Assembly (NCBI GenBank): GCA_003216895.1
Contig: QCID01000003.1
Coordinates: forward strand, 40,746 to 104,745
Source of the DNA: Prochlorococcus sp. AG-402-K04
GTDB taxonomy: Bacteria > Cyanobacteriota > Cyanobacteriia > PCC-6307 > Cyanobiaceae
Length of the DNA: 64,000 nt
Direction of reading: 5' to 3'
Part shown: positions 30,295-40,722 of the stretch, in pieces
Layout: the number at the start of each line of letters is the position of its first letter
Position numbering within the stretch: the first letter of the stretch is position 1
Notes under the pieces: generated by a model
What the model was told of the DNA's origin: nothing
Databases searched by the model: none
The model's input: the letters and a program-made list of their open reading frames with translations, nothing else
Position numbers and translations under genes: made by a program

Positions 30295-32478
30295 GTGTAC
30301 ATAAGGAAATTATTTTTGTCTACTTACCTTTTAGAAATCGGCACTGAGGAACTGCCAGCTGATTTAGCTGAATCAGTTATTTCCCAGCTTGAAATAAATG
30401 TAAATAACGACTTAAATTCTTCTCAAATAAAATTTAGAGAAATAAGAGTAACCACTACTCCTAGAAGAATTGCATTAACGATTGAAGGGATTGCTCCATT
30501 TTCTGAAGATAATATTTCAGAACGAAAAGGTCCTCCTCTTTCTCAAGCTTTTCATGATGGAGAGCCTACAAAAGCAGCAATTGGTTTTGCTAGAAGATAT
30601 AACCTTACTCCTGAAAAATTAGAGGTACGAGAAACGCCAAAAGGGTCATTTGTTTTCGCTCAATTAATAGAGAAAGGCAAGCCTGTTGGGAGTTTGTTGG
30701 TTGATTATTTACCTGGATGGATCAGCAAAATTCAAGGAAGAAGGTTTATGAAATGGGGTAAAGGTGATTTTCGCTTTTCGAGACCTATCCGTTGGATAGT
30801 CTCTTTGATTGATTCAGAAGTTCTACCTTTTAAAATTTTAGGGTGCGACCCAGAAATTCAAATTAGTAATATCTCAAGACCACATAGGTTGCATGGCTCA
30901 ACATTAGAAATTAAGAATGCGAACACTTATTTTGATCAATTGCAGGATTTAGGAGTAATAGTTGATCGGAATAGTCGCCTTTCAAATATTAGCGAGTTGG
31001 TTCTTAATCACGAAACAAATAAAAAAGTTAAGCCTGATCTAACTCAACCTCTTTTGAGTGAACTGACCGATCTAGTTGAGTCTCCTTTACTTGTGACTGG
31101 GAGCTTTGATGAGTCTTTCCTCGATTTACCACCTGAGGTTTTGTCCACAGTGATGAAGGTTCATCAAAGGTATATACCTGTATACAAATTAAATGTTGAG
31201 TTTGATCCATTGTCACTTGACTCAAGAAATATTTTACTCCCAAGTTTTTTATGTATTAGTAATGGATTATCTTCAGCGAAAGAGAATATTATGTTAGGTA
31301 ATGAAAAAGTATTAAAGGCTAGGTTTTCTGATGCTTCATTTTTTATAAAGTCAGATTTATTAATCAATAGTTCTTCACGTATTAATAAATTAAAAGATGT
31401 AACTTTTGCTGAAGGACTAGGTTCTTTATATGAGCGTGTAAATCGTATTGAATGGCTTACTAAATTAGTGACATCAAAACTTAAATTTCATCAAGAGGAT
31501 ATTGAGAAATCTGTGAAAGTTGCACATTTTTCTAAACATGATTTGGTTAGCAACATGGTTGGCGAGTTCCCTGAATTACAAGGAATTATTGGATCTAAAT
31601 ACTTACTTCATGAGGGTGAATCTAGAGATGTATGCCTTGGTGTTTTGGAACATTACAAACCCAAAGGAACTTCAGACTCTCTTCCCTCAAATAATCTTGG
31701 TAATGCGGTTTCATTAGCTGAACGTTTTGAATTACTTTTTAGTATCTATGCAAAGGGTGAAAGACCTTCTGGCTCTTCTGATCCATATGCTTTAAGAAGG
31801 GCTGCTAATGGAATATTGTTGATTTTATGGAATAAAGACTGGCAATTAAATATCAATGAAATACTAAATGATTCACTATGTTATTGGCAGCAACTTTTCC
31901 CTTCTCTCCCTTTTGATATAAGTAGACTTGTCAGCGAATTAAAGGAATTTTTTCGTCAAAGAATTATTAGTTTATTAGAAGAGAAAAATATCGATTTTGA
32001 TATTATTCAGGCAATTACAGGAGATACAATTTCAATATCAAAATTATTAGATGATCCAACTGATGTTTATTTTCGAACTTCATTATTAATGGAAATGAGG
32101 AAAAATAATACACTTAATTTGTTGCAAGCTGTAGTGACTCGAGCCTCTAAGTTGGCAGCTAAAAGTTCTATCCCAAATGATGCAACAGATCCTTTAGATT
32201 TTGTAGATACATCACTATTTGAGAAGGCATGTGAAATAGAAATGTTTAATGTTTTGGAGAAATTAAAGCCTTTAGCTATAAATTGTGAGCGTGTTAAATA
32301 TAAATTGTTAGCTGATGGTCTAGTCTCAAGTGCAAAAACTTTGGCCAACTTTTTTGATGGAGAAGGAAGTGTTATGGTTATGACGGATGATATTAATCTA
32401 AGAAATAACAGATTAAATCTACTGACAATCCTTAGGAATCAATCTTTGAAGCTTGCAGATTTTAGCAAGCTTAGTTAA
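30295..32478 (+). CDS. glyS: glycyl-tRNA synthetase beta subunit
   Basis: LLEIGTEELPADL, DPYALRRAANGI; real start may be TTG of (M)STYLLEIGTEELP. Confidence 0.96.
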   Translation: MYIRKLFLSTYLLEIGTEELPADLAESVISQLEINVNNDLNSSQIKFREIRVTTTPRRIALTIEGIAPFSEDNISERKGPPLSQAFHDGEPTKAAIGFARRYNLTPEKLEVRETPKGSFVFAQLIEKGKPVGSLLVDYLPGWISKIQGRRFMKWGKGDFRFSRPIRWIVSLIDSEVLPFKILGCDPEIQISNISRPHRLHGSTLEIKNANTYFDQLQDLGVIVDRNSRLSNISELVLNHETNKKVKPDLTQPLLSELTDLVESPLLVTGSFDESFLDLPPEVLSTVMKVHQRYIPVYKLNVEFDPLSLDSRNILLPSFLCISNGLSSAKENIMLGNEKVLKARFSDASFFIKSDLLINSSSRINKLKDVTFAEGLGSLYERVNRIEWLTKLVTSKLKFHQEDIEKSVKVAHFSKHDLVSNMVGEFPELQGIIGSKYLLHEGESRDVCLGVLEHYKPKGTSDSLPSNNLGNAVSLAERFELLFSIYAKGERPSGSSDPYALRRAANGILLILWNKDWQLNINEILNDSLCYWQQLFPSLPFDISRLVSELKEFFRQRIISLLEEKNIDFDIIQAITGDTISISKLLDDPTDVYFRTSLLMEMRKNNTLNLLQAVVTRASKLAAKSSIPNDATDPLDFVDTSLFEKACEIEMFNVLEKLKPLAINCERVKYKLLADGLVSSAKTLANFFDGEGSVMVMTDDINLRNNRLNLLTILRNQSLKLADFSKLS

Positions 32479-32500
32479 TTATTTTAGTCGATATTTGGTA

Positions 32501-33835
32501 TTATTTTTTACTGGTTTTTATACCACCTTTAATTGAACTTACAGCCAACATTTTATTAACTTCTTTATCGTCTCTTACTGCGCTTGGTACTGGCTTGTAC
32601 GTGCTTGGTGCTAGAGCCTTCCCTCTTAAAACAGAACCAATTGTTAACAGGGTAAGTTTTAATTGTTGTAGCGGTTTCATTGCAACCACGGTTTTATAGA
32701 GATAGCTATCAAATGTAAGTCTTTGAACATCCATGTCACCACACATCTCTACAAAAGCTTCTCTTGCTCCGTCACTGGTATAGAAAATTCTTTGGAGAAT
32801 ATCTAAAACTGTATATGTGGTTCCATACTTTTTATCCCATTTTTTTAAATATTTTTTGAGATCATTCTCTGTGGGTATTATTTTTCCATTTTGACTTGAT
32901 TCTACAATTTGCTCGGCACACATCCTTCCACTTTTGGCAGCAAAATAAATTCCTTCTCCTGAACTTTTGGTTACATAACCAGCGGCATCTCCAACTAGAG
33001 CCATTCTTCCAACAACTCTTCTTGGCCTGGGATGCTCAGGAATTGGATGAGCTTCTACTTTGATTACTTCTCCATTTACGAGTCTCTTTTTTGCTCTCTC
33101 TCTAACACCAATCTGGAGGCTTTTTATCAAACCACCATTTTGTTTCATTGTGCCTGTTCCCGCTGCAACATGGTCGTATTTTGGAAAGACCCAACCATAG
33201 AAATCAGGTGATACATCAGTTCCTACATACATTTCGGCTCTGTCCTCGTAATACTTCATTTCCTCTTTAGGTAGTTTTATCCTCTCCTGTATTGCTACTG
33301 CATAGTTGTAATCACCAGCATCCATTGCTTTCGCAACTCTGCTAGTTGCACCATCAGCCCCAACAATTAAATCCACCTCAAGTTGCTTACCTTTCTCTTC
33401 TGATTGGTCGCTCAGGATCTCTGTGTAATGAAGTGTATATGGACCTTGCTTGTTAGTACCAGTTTCTATTTTTGATACCAATCCATTTACTAATGTTGCG
33501 CCAAGTTCTGCGGCGCGATTTCTCATAAATGAATCCATTACTTCACGCCTCAACATGCCTATATATTCTTTGTCGCTACCTGGATAAATATCATCCAAAA
33601 TAATATCTACTTCTCTATTTGATGGAGATATCATTTTCATGTTCCTGACTTTCCTATCAATAATTGATTCAGGAAGATCAAACTCAGAAACCATACACAA
33701 TGGAATCGCTCCTCCACATGGTTTTGCATTATCAAGCTTTCTCTCGAAAATCCAAGTTTTAATTCCCGCTTTAGCTAAAATCTCTGCAGCGCATGATCCA
33801 CTTGGACCACCACCAATAACAGCAACTCTTAACAT
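32501..33835 (-). CDS. chlP: geranylgeranyl reductase
   Basis: VIGGGPSGSCAAEILAKAG, CGGAIPLCMVSEF, LVGDAAGYVTKSSGEGIYFAAKSG. Confidence 0.96.
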   Translation of the reverse strand: MLRVAVIGGGPSGSCAAEILAKAGIKTWIFERKLDNAKPCGGAIPLCMVSEFDLPESIIDRKVRNMKMISPSNREVDIILDDIYPGSDKEYIGMLRREVMDSFMRNRAAELGATLVNGLVSKIETGTNKQGPYTLHYTEILSDQSEEKGKQLEVDLIVGADGATSRVAKAMDAGDYNYAVAIQERIKLPKEEMKYYEDRAEMYVGTDVSPDFYGWVFPKYDHVAAGTGTMKQNGGLIKSLQIGVRERAKKRLVNGEVIKVEAHPIPEHPRPRRVVGRMALVGDAAGYVTKSSGEGIYFAAKSGRMCAEQIVESSQNGKIIPTENDLKKYLKKWDKKYGTTYTVLDILQRIFYTSDGAREAFVEMCGDMDVQRLTFDSYLYKTVVAMKPLQQLKLTLLTIGSVLRGKALAPSTYKPVPSAVRDDKEVNKMLAVSSIKGGIKTSKK

Positions 33836-33972
33836 CTTTGGATGAAAAATTTAGTTCTCTATATATAAAACTTACATCCTTATCTCATAGAAAGTATAAA
33901 GATTGGAGATACTCGTTACTATCGAAACATCATTTTTGTGAATTCCAATTGTTTTGAACATAAGAAGATCGT

Positions 33973-34683
33973 ATGAATTACCAAGATGACATCCCACTTG
34001 CCAAAAGGATTAGATCTGTCAAAACCCTTACTAGCAAGTCCTTTTTGCGTTTAGGACTTCTATTCGTTGGACTTGGAGTATCGTTAACGTTTTTAGCTGA
34101 CAAATCATTATTTCGCCAAACAAAAGCTTTAGATGATTCGATTAACTCCACTGAGACAAATCAAAATAAAAGTTTGTTGGGCCATCTTCCTTACCCTGAG
34201 GCCTCAAAAAATGAGTTAATTCTTTTCTCTCCAGGTATTTACGTTCATAAAGAAATTTATGAAAATTTCAAGGAAATGCAATTTATGGCTGCTCAAAGAG
34301 GGATCTCTTTACAACTATTAAGCGGTTATAGATCAATTGATTTGCAAAGAGATATTTTTTATGAAAATAAATCTATTAGAAATCAAACTGCTGTTGAGCG
34401 TTCTATGGTTTCAGCTCCTCCTGGTTATTCCGAACACAGCACAGGATATGCAATAGATGTTGGTGATGGGAATTATCCAGATACTCATTTTGAAGTTGAA
34501 TTCGAACAAACGCCTGCTTTTAAATGGATGAAGAGGTTTGCCCCTAAATATCATTTCGTTCTTTCATTTCCACCCAATAACAAACAAGGAGTAACGTATG
34601 AGCCTTGGCATTGGAGATTTGAAGGGACTGTTAATGCTTTGAGGGAATTTGAAGCTGCCAATAAAATTACAAAATTCAAATAA
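33973..34683 (+). CDS. D-alanyl-D-alanine carboxypeptidase, VanY family
   Basis: LLSGYRS, YSEHSTGYAIDVGDG, EPWHWRFEG; N-terminal TM anchor. Confidence 0.9.
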   Translation: MNYQDDIPLAKRIRSVKTLTSKSFLRLGLLFVGLGVSLTFLADKSLFRQTKALDDSINSTETNQNKSLLGHLPYPEASKNELILFSPGIYVHKEIYENFKEMQFMAAQRGISLQLLSGYRSIDLQRDIFYENKSIRNQTAVERSMVSAPPGYSEHSTGYAIDVGDGNYPDTHFEVEFEQTPAFKWMKRFAPKYHFVLSFPPNNKQGVTYEPWHWRFEGTVNALREFEAANKITKFK

Positions 34684-34815
34684 CTTTGACTTAATTTTTT
34701 TTATTTCTAATTTTTTATTCGATATTTTAATTGGCATTTAAAACAGCTAAAGGAAGTCATGGTGAGATATTCTTTAAGTTTCTATTAACCAAAGAAATTT
34801 TAATTTTTTTTAATT

Positions 34816-36618
34816 ATGAGTTTTGATATACAGGCCATAAGGAATATTGCAATAATTGCTCATGTTGATCATGGTAAGACAACTTTGGTTGATGCACTTT
34901 TAAATCAATCTGGGACTTTTCGAGATAACGAGGAAGTCCCAACTTGTGCTATGGATTCAAATGATTTGGAACGTGAAAGAGGTATAACAATTCTCTCGAA
35001 AAATACAGCTGTTACATATAACGAGACCCGTATCAATATTGTTGACACACCAGGTCACGCTGATTTTGGAGGGGAAGTCGAGAGGGTTTTGGGAATGGTA
35101 GATGGATGTCTTCTCGTCGTTGATGCCAACGAGGGACCAATGCCTCAAACTCGATTTGTTCTAAAAAAAGCTTTAGAGCAGGGTTTAAGACCTATTGTGT
35201 TTGTGAATAAAATTGATCGTGCAAGAGTAGAACCTGAAACCGCAGTAGACAAAGTTTTAGATCTGTTTTTGGAATTAGGAGCTGATGACGATCAATGTGA
35301 TTTCCCTTATTTATTTGGGAGTGGATTAGGTGGATTCGCAAAGACTGAAGTCAAAAGTGAAAGTGATAATATGAAACCTTTATTTGAAGCAATTATTAGG
35401 CAAGTTCCTCCTCCGGTAGGTGATCAGAATAAGCCCTTACAATTACAAGTTACCACTCTAGATTACTCAGATTTTTTAGGAACTATAATTATTGGAAGAG
35501 TACATAATGGTGTGATTAAAAATGGCCAAAGGACTTGTCTGATAAAGGAAGATGGGAGTCTGAAAAAAGGAAGGATTAATAAACTTTTAGGATTTAAGGG
35601 ATTAAAAAGAATTGAAATAGATGAAGCAAATGCTGGAGATATAGTTGCCTTGGCTGGATTTGAAGATGTCTCTATTGGAGAAACTGTTGCCTGTCCTGAT
35701 GAACCGAAGCCTTTACCTCTGATAAAGGTAGATGAGCCAACATTGCAGATGACTTTTGTTGTAAATGATTCTCCATTTGCAGGAAAAGAGGGAAAGTTTG
35801 TAACCAGTCGTCAGTTGAAGGATCGTTTAAACAAAGAACTACTTACGAATGTTGCATTAAGAGTCGAGGATACAGATTCACCTGATCGTTTTTCTGTAAG
35901 TGGAAGAGGAGAGTTACATCTAGGAATTCTTATAGAGACAATGCGAAGAGAGGGGTATGAATTTCAAGTTTCTCAACCACAAGTCATTTTTAGGACCATT
36001 GATGACATTAAATGCGAACCGGTTGAGACCCTAGTCCTTGATGTCCCCGAAGCTTCTATTGGAGCTTGTATTGAAAGCCTTGGGGTAAGAAAAGGTGAAA
36101 TGCAAAATATGGAAACGGGCACTGATCATCGAACTCAACTTGAATTTGTTATTCCATCAAGAGGCTTAATTGGATTTAGAGGGGAGTTTATTCGTGCAAC
36201 AAGAGGTGAAGGGATTATGAGCCATTCGTTTTTTGAATACAGACCATCAGTAGGAGATTTTGAACAAAGAAGAAATGGAGTCCTCATATCATTTGAAGAA
36301 GGTGTCGCTACTTTCTATTCCTTAAAAAATGCTGAAGACCGTGGCCAATTTTTTATTACACCTGGAGCCAAAGTTTATAAAGGAATGATTATTGGAGAGA
36401 ATAATCGCCCACAAGACCTTGAGTTAAATATTTGCAAGGCTAAACAACTTACTAATATGAGATCAGCTGGTGCAGATGAGTTAGATCAATTGCAATCCCC
36501 AATTGAAATGACATTAGAAAGAGCTCTTGAATACATTGGACCAGGGGAGATGTTAGAAGTTACTCCTGAATCTATTAGGTTGAGAAAAGTTATTGCAAAG
36601 AAAAATTTTAAAAAATAA
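34816..36618 (+). CDS. typA: translational GTPase TypA/BipA
   Basis: NIAIIAHVDHGKTTLVDALL, ERERGITILSKN, GRGELHLGILIETMRREGYE. Confidence 0.97.
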   Translation: MSFDIQAIRNIAIIAHVDHGKTTLVDALLNQSGTFRDNEEVPTCAMDSNDLERERGITILSKNTAVTYNETRINIVDTPGHADFGGEVERVLGMVDGCLLVVDANEGPMPQTRFVLKKALEQGLRPIVFVNKIDRARVEPETAVDKVLDLFLELGADDDQCDFPYLFGSGLGGFAKTEVKSESDNMKPLFEAIIRQVPPPVGDQNKPLQLQVTTLDYSDFLGTIIIGRVHNGVIKNGQRTCLIKEDGSLKKGRINKLLGFKGLKRIEIDEANAGDIVALAGFEDVSIGETVACPDEPKPLPLIKVDEPTLQMTFVVNDSPFAGKEGKFVTSRQLKDRLNKELLTNVALRVEDTDSPDRFSVSGRGELHLGILIETMRREGYEFQVSQPQVIFRTIDDIKCEPVETLVLDVPEASIGACIESLGVRKGEMQNMETGTDHRTQLEFVIPSRGLIGFRGEFIRATRGEGIMSHSFFEYRPSVGDFEQRRNGVLISFEEGVATFYSLKNAEDRGQFFITPGAKVYKGMIIGENNRPQDLELNICKAKQLTNMRSAGADELDQLQSPIEMTLERALEYIGPGEMLEVTPESIRLRKVIAKKNFKK

Positions 36619-36998
36619 TGACACTTATAGATAAACAAGATGATTTATTTATTAATGATTCTCGTTTTGAAATAGGAATGAAATTATTTAATTCATGTCA
36701 GTGGTACAAATCTCATGATGTTTTTGAAGAGATATGGCATGAGACTGGAGGACCTGAAAGGCAATTGATACAGGGCATATTGCAAGTAGCTGTTGCACAA
36801 GTTCATCTGGAAAATAGCAATTTAAATGGAGCGACGATACTTTATGGAGAAGCATTGGGTAGATTAAAAAGATTTCATTTGGCTAATTTTGGATTAGATA
36901 TTGTGGGACTGTCTAACTGCGTTTCAAGGAGATTGGAACTTATACAAATTGGTAAGGATCTATCTAGTTGCAGCTTGCCTATGCTCAGTTTCCTTTGA
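36618..36998 (+). CDS. DUF309 domain protein
   Basis: LFNSCQWYKSHDVFEEIWHETGGPERQLIQGILQVAVAQVHLENSN. Confidence 0.85.
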   Translation: MTLIDKQDDLFINDSRFEIGMKLFNSCQWYKSHDVFEEIWHETGGPERQLIQGILQVAVAQVHLENSNLNGATILYGEALGRLKRFHLANFGLDIVGLSNCVSRRLELIQIGKDLSSCSLPMLSFL

Positions 36999-37133
36999 AA
37001 ACTTTCTCAAGTCTCTTTTCATTTTACTATTGAAAAAGAGATGATTTCATATTAATTTCTTGTTATGCTTTTTTGCTTTGCTTCAATTTTGATTAATCAA
37101 AATTATATAGATCGATATTCTGCATAAATCAAA

Positions 37134-38690
37134 ATGGAATTTAAAAGAATTAATCAAATACAATTACCTAATCAGAGTTTTTATGAGATATTTTTACCTA
37201 TATTATTTATAATTATAGGTTTATTTGGTGCATTTAATCATGCCCTTTGGAGAGATGAGATGCAAGGATGGCTGGTTGCTTGGCATAGTGATAATTTAAT
37301 AGATTTATGGAGAAATAACGCACCATCAGGACACCCTGTACTCTGGTCCTTATTAATTTATTTTTCAAAAAATATTACTGGTACACCTATAAGCATGCAA
37401 TTGATGCATTGGTTTTTAGGTAGTTCTGCGATCTTAATTTTTTGGAGATTTAGTCCTTTTAATGTCACTACTAAAACTCTATTTACTTTTGGATATTTCC
37501 CTTTTTGGGAATATTTTTTTGTTTGTCGTCATTATGTTATTGCTGAATTAATAATATTTATTTTTTGTTCTATTTATCATTTAAAAGAGAAAACCTATAT
37601 ACCATTTTCTTTGTGTATTGGACTTTTGGCTAATACACAAGCTTTGTCCTGGTCATTAGCATTTGCTATTGGAATGACTCTAGTACTGGATTGGTTTTTA
37701 AATCATAATCAAAGAAAAAATTATAAAAGAAATAAGAATTGGATTGTAGATTTAACAACTAGTATCTCTATTTCCTCTATATTGTTGTTCTTTGGAGCTT
37801 TTAGTCTTTTTCAAGTAAGAGATTCAGTTAAGTTACTTACTTCTTTTATAGATATTCGTCACTTTCTTAGAGTTATAGGACAGATTTTTGGAGGATATAT
37901 GCTTATTATTCCTGATTCAAGTAGATTTTTTGATTTAGTTTTATGTGCTTTAATAGCTTTGATTTTGCTTATAAGTACAATCACATTTATTAAATTTTAT
38001 CGTCCAGCATTAATTTATTTTACTAGCGGTATTTTATTTTTATTTCTTTTTAACTATTTTTTATTTATAGGTGACGGATCAAGACATTATGGATATTATT
38101 TTCTATTGATTATCTCCTCATTATGGTTGGCATTATCTAATCAAGATCAACAACTTTATTTTTCTAAACAACCAAATTTATTCACTAAGGGTAATTTTTT
38201 TTATTTCCCTAGATTACTTACTTTTTGTTTGACTATACATTTTGTTGTGGGGATTCATATGGTCATCAATGATTTTCGGGTACCGTATTCAAGTGGAAGG
38301 GAAACTGCTCAATACATTCAGACTAAAGGATGGGAGGATTTTCCAATATTTGCGACTAGAGATGTTGAAGTGGCGACAGTATCTGGATACCTTGATAGAG
38401 AATTCTACTTGCCTGAGTTGAATGGATTTGGAAGTTATGCTCAGTGGTCTAATCGGCTTATTTTAGACAGAAGTAAAACACTTGATGAAGTCCAAGTTTA
38501 TTTAGATAAATTTCCCAAAGTAAATAAATTATTATTACTTTTAAGTAATCGATCGTCTATTAAGAATTTGGAGCCTGGTGAATCTCTTTACTTTGAGAAA
38601 TTTAGAGTAATTGCTGATTCAAAATTTGAGAATTCCTTTCATGATTCAGAGATGTTCTACTTATATTGGGTTGAGAGGATTATTGATTAA
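37134..38690 (+). CDS. multi-TM membrane protein, possible glycosyltransferase-like
   Basis: 518 aa; LWRDEMQGWLVAWHSDNLIDLWRNNAPSGHPVLWSLLIYF resembles GT39/GT-C-type first-loop acidic motif. Confidence 0.75.
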   Translation: MEFKRINQIQLPNQSFYEIFLPILFIIIGLFGAFNHALWRDEMQGWLVAWHSDNLIDLWRNNAPSGHPVLWSLLIYFSKNITGTPISMQLMHWFLGSSAILIFWRFSPFNVTTKTLFTFGYFPFWEYFFVCRHYVIAELIIFIFCSIYHLKEKTYIPFSLCIGLLANTQALSWSLAFAIGMTLVLDWFLNHNQRKNYKRNKNWIVDLTTSISISSILLFFGAFSLFQVRDSVKLLTSFIDIRHFLRVIGQIFGGYMLIIPDSSRFFDLVLCALIALILLISTITFIKFYRPALIYFTSGILFLFLFNYFLFIGDGSRHYGYYFLLIISSLWLALSNQDQQLYFSKQPNLFTKGNFFYFPRLLTFCLTIHFVVGIHMVINDFRVPYSSGRETAQYIQTKGWEDFPIFATRDVEVATVSGYLDREFYLPELNGFGSYAQWSNRLILDRSKTLDEVQVYLDKFPKVNKLLLLLSNRSSIKNLEPGESLYFEKFRVIADSKFENSFHDSEMFYLYWVERIID

Positions 38691-38765
38691 CCTTATATCT
38701 GAGAGGTATAGTTTATTATTAGATAATCCTTATGTATAAGCTTAACCCTGATAGGTTCTATTAAA

Positions 38766-39491
38766 ATGACTCTACTTATTGAGAGTTTGGACTTAACCTT
38801 ATCCAATAAAAATATTGTAAAAAACATTAATTTAAATGTAAAACCTGGGGAGGTGGTTGGCCTTTTGGGACCAAATGGTGCGGGCAAAACTAGCACTTTT
38901 AATATGATCGTTGGCTTGATTAAGCCAAACAAAGGCAATATCTACTTGGAGGGCATTAGCATAAAAAATTTTTCTATGACAAAAAGAGTTCAATTGGGAA
39001 TTGGTTATTTACCTCAAGAACCAAGTGTTTTTAGAAATCTTACAGTTATTGAGAATTTGGATATTGCTCTTTCTCAGGCTAACTTATCAATTTCTTTATT
39101 TAGGAAAAGACGTGAAGAATTGATTGAGGAATTTAATTTGGTCTCCTTCCTTGATCGTTTTGGTCATCAACTTTCCGGTGGGGAAAGACGCAGATGTGAA
39201 GTTGCTAGAGCTTTAGCTGTAGGACGTTTAGGTCCGAAATTTTTACTTTTAGACGAGCCTTTTGCAGGAGTTGACCCTATAGCTATTAATGATCTACAGA
39301 ATTTAATTAGGAAATTAAAAAATAGGAATATAGGTATATTGATTACTGACCACAATGTTAGAGCAACATTGGCTATAACCGAACGATCTTATATTCTTAA
39401 TCAAGGCCAAATACTTGCCAATGGATCGTCAGATCAACTCACAAGAAATGATGATGTTAAAGAGAATTATCTTGGTAATTTATTTGATTAA
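38766..39491 (+). CDS. lptB: LPS export ABC transporter ATPase
   Basis: LLGPNGAGKTSTFNMIVGL, LSGGERRRCEVARAL, LLLDEPFAGVDPIAI. Confidence 0.93.
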   Translation: MTLLIESLDLTLSNKNIVKNINLNVKPGEVVGLLGPNGAGKTSTFNMIVGLIKPNKGNIYLEGISIKNFSMTKRVQLGIGYLPQEPSVFRNLTVIENLDIALSQANLSISLFRKRREELIEEFNLVSFLDRFGHQLSGGERRRCEVARALAVGRLGPKFLLLDEPFAGVDPIAINDLQNLIRKLKNRNIGILITDHNVRATLAITERSYILNQGQILANGSSDQLTRNDDVKENYLGNLFD

Positions 39492-39497
39492 TTAGCT

Positions 39498-40685
39498 ATG
39501 TTTAATAACCTATTCTTATTATCTAGATTTCAAAATTTAGTAGGAAGAATATGGAAAATAATTCCTTTGTTAGATAGATGGATACTTTTTGAATTATTGC
39601 CTCCTTTATTTTTTTCAATAGCAGCTTTTACTGTCGTTTCTCTTTCAGTAGGAGTTATTTTTGATCTTATTAGGAAAATAGTTGAGATTGGACTTCCTAT
39701 CTCTATAGCCATTCAAATTCTATTGCTAAAGCTACCTAGCTTTATTGTTATTTCTTTCCCTATGGCAATGTTACTTTCAACTTTACTTGCTTACGGAAGT
39801 CTTAATGACAATAGTGAAATTAAGGCATTAAAAAGTATTGGTATTTCAATTTATAGACTTATTTTACCGGGATTAATTTTGTCAATATTTATGTCATATA
39901 TGACATTCATTTTTAATAATAATATTGTTCCAAGTACAAATAAAAAAGCTGAAATCATCTTGGCTAATTCTTTAGGTAAATCTTTTACAAATGAACAGGG
40001 AGAAGATATTATCTTTTCAAAGAAAGGAGAGATTTTAGATCCATATTCAAGCTATAAAAAAAGAGGAGTTACTCATCTTTTTTATGCCTGGAAATTTATT
40101 GACGGACAAATGTTGGATGTCACAGTAATTGATTTCTCGAAATTAGGTTTTACTCAAATGCTTAAGGCTAAAAAAGGAATTTGGAATAGTGATAAAAATA
40201 ATTGGGAATTCTTTGAAGGAGATATTTTGACACTTAGTCCTGATGGAAGTAATACGAGAACTAAATTCTTGAGCTTTTTATATCCATTAGGTACTGATCT
40301 TACCAATATTGCACAACTGCCGAAAGATGCAAATGATATGAATCTCGGCGAAGCGAATACGGCTATGGAGTTGTATCAAAGTAGTGGAAATATTAAAGAA
40401 GCTAGAAGAATGAAAGTAAGAATTCAAGAAAAATTTACTTTACCAATCGCTTGTTCAGTTTTTGCTTTAATTGGTTGTAGCTTTGGGGTAATGCAAAAAC
40501 AAGGGGGAGGTAGAAGTCAAAGTTTTGGATTAAGTATCATTTTGATACTTATCTATTACATTTTGAGTTTCAGCTTTAGCTCTCTTGGAGTTAAAGGAAT
40601 AATAAATCCTATCTTTGCTGCTTGGTCTCCTGTTTTTTTGTCTATGTTAGGAGGGGGTTTTTTGTTAAAACAGGCAAGCAAATGA
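39498..40685 (+). CDS. LptF/LptG (YjgP/YjgQ) family permease
   Basis: LDRWILFELLPPLFFSIAAFTVV; N- and C-terminal TM blocks with soluble centre; adjacent to lptB. Confidence 0.9.
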   Translation: MFNNLFLLSRFQNLVGRIWKIIPLLDRWILFELLPPLFFSIAAFTVVSLSVGVIFDLIRKIVEIGLPISIAIQILLLKLPSFIVISFPMAMLLSTLLAYGSLNDNSEIKALKSIGISIYRLILPGLILSIFMSYMTFIFNNNIVPSTNKKAEIILANSLGKSFTNEQGEDIIFSKKGEILDPYSSYKKRGVTHLFYAWKFIDGQMLDVTVIDFSKLGFTQMLKAKKGIWNSDKNNWEFFEGDILTLSPDGSNTRTKFLSFLYPLGTDLTNIAQLPKDANDMNLGEANTAMELYQSSGNIKEARRMKVRIQEKFTLPIACSVFALIGCSFGVMQKQGGGRSQSFGLSIILILIYYILSFSFSSLGVKGIINPIFAAWSPVFLSMLGGGFLLKQASK

Positions 40686-40722
40686 TCTGGTCTTTCTAAA
40701 TAATCTTTAGTTGCTTTTATCA

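Noticed and set aside
27295-34683. Glycopeptide resistance locus based on VanX and VanY homologs
   Set aside because: No VanA-type ligase, VanH or VanRS here; the two genes are separated by unrelated core genes.
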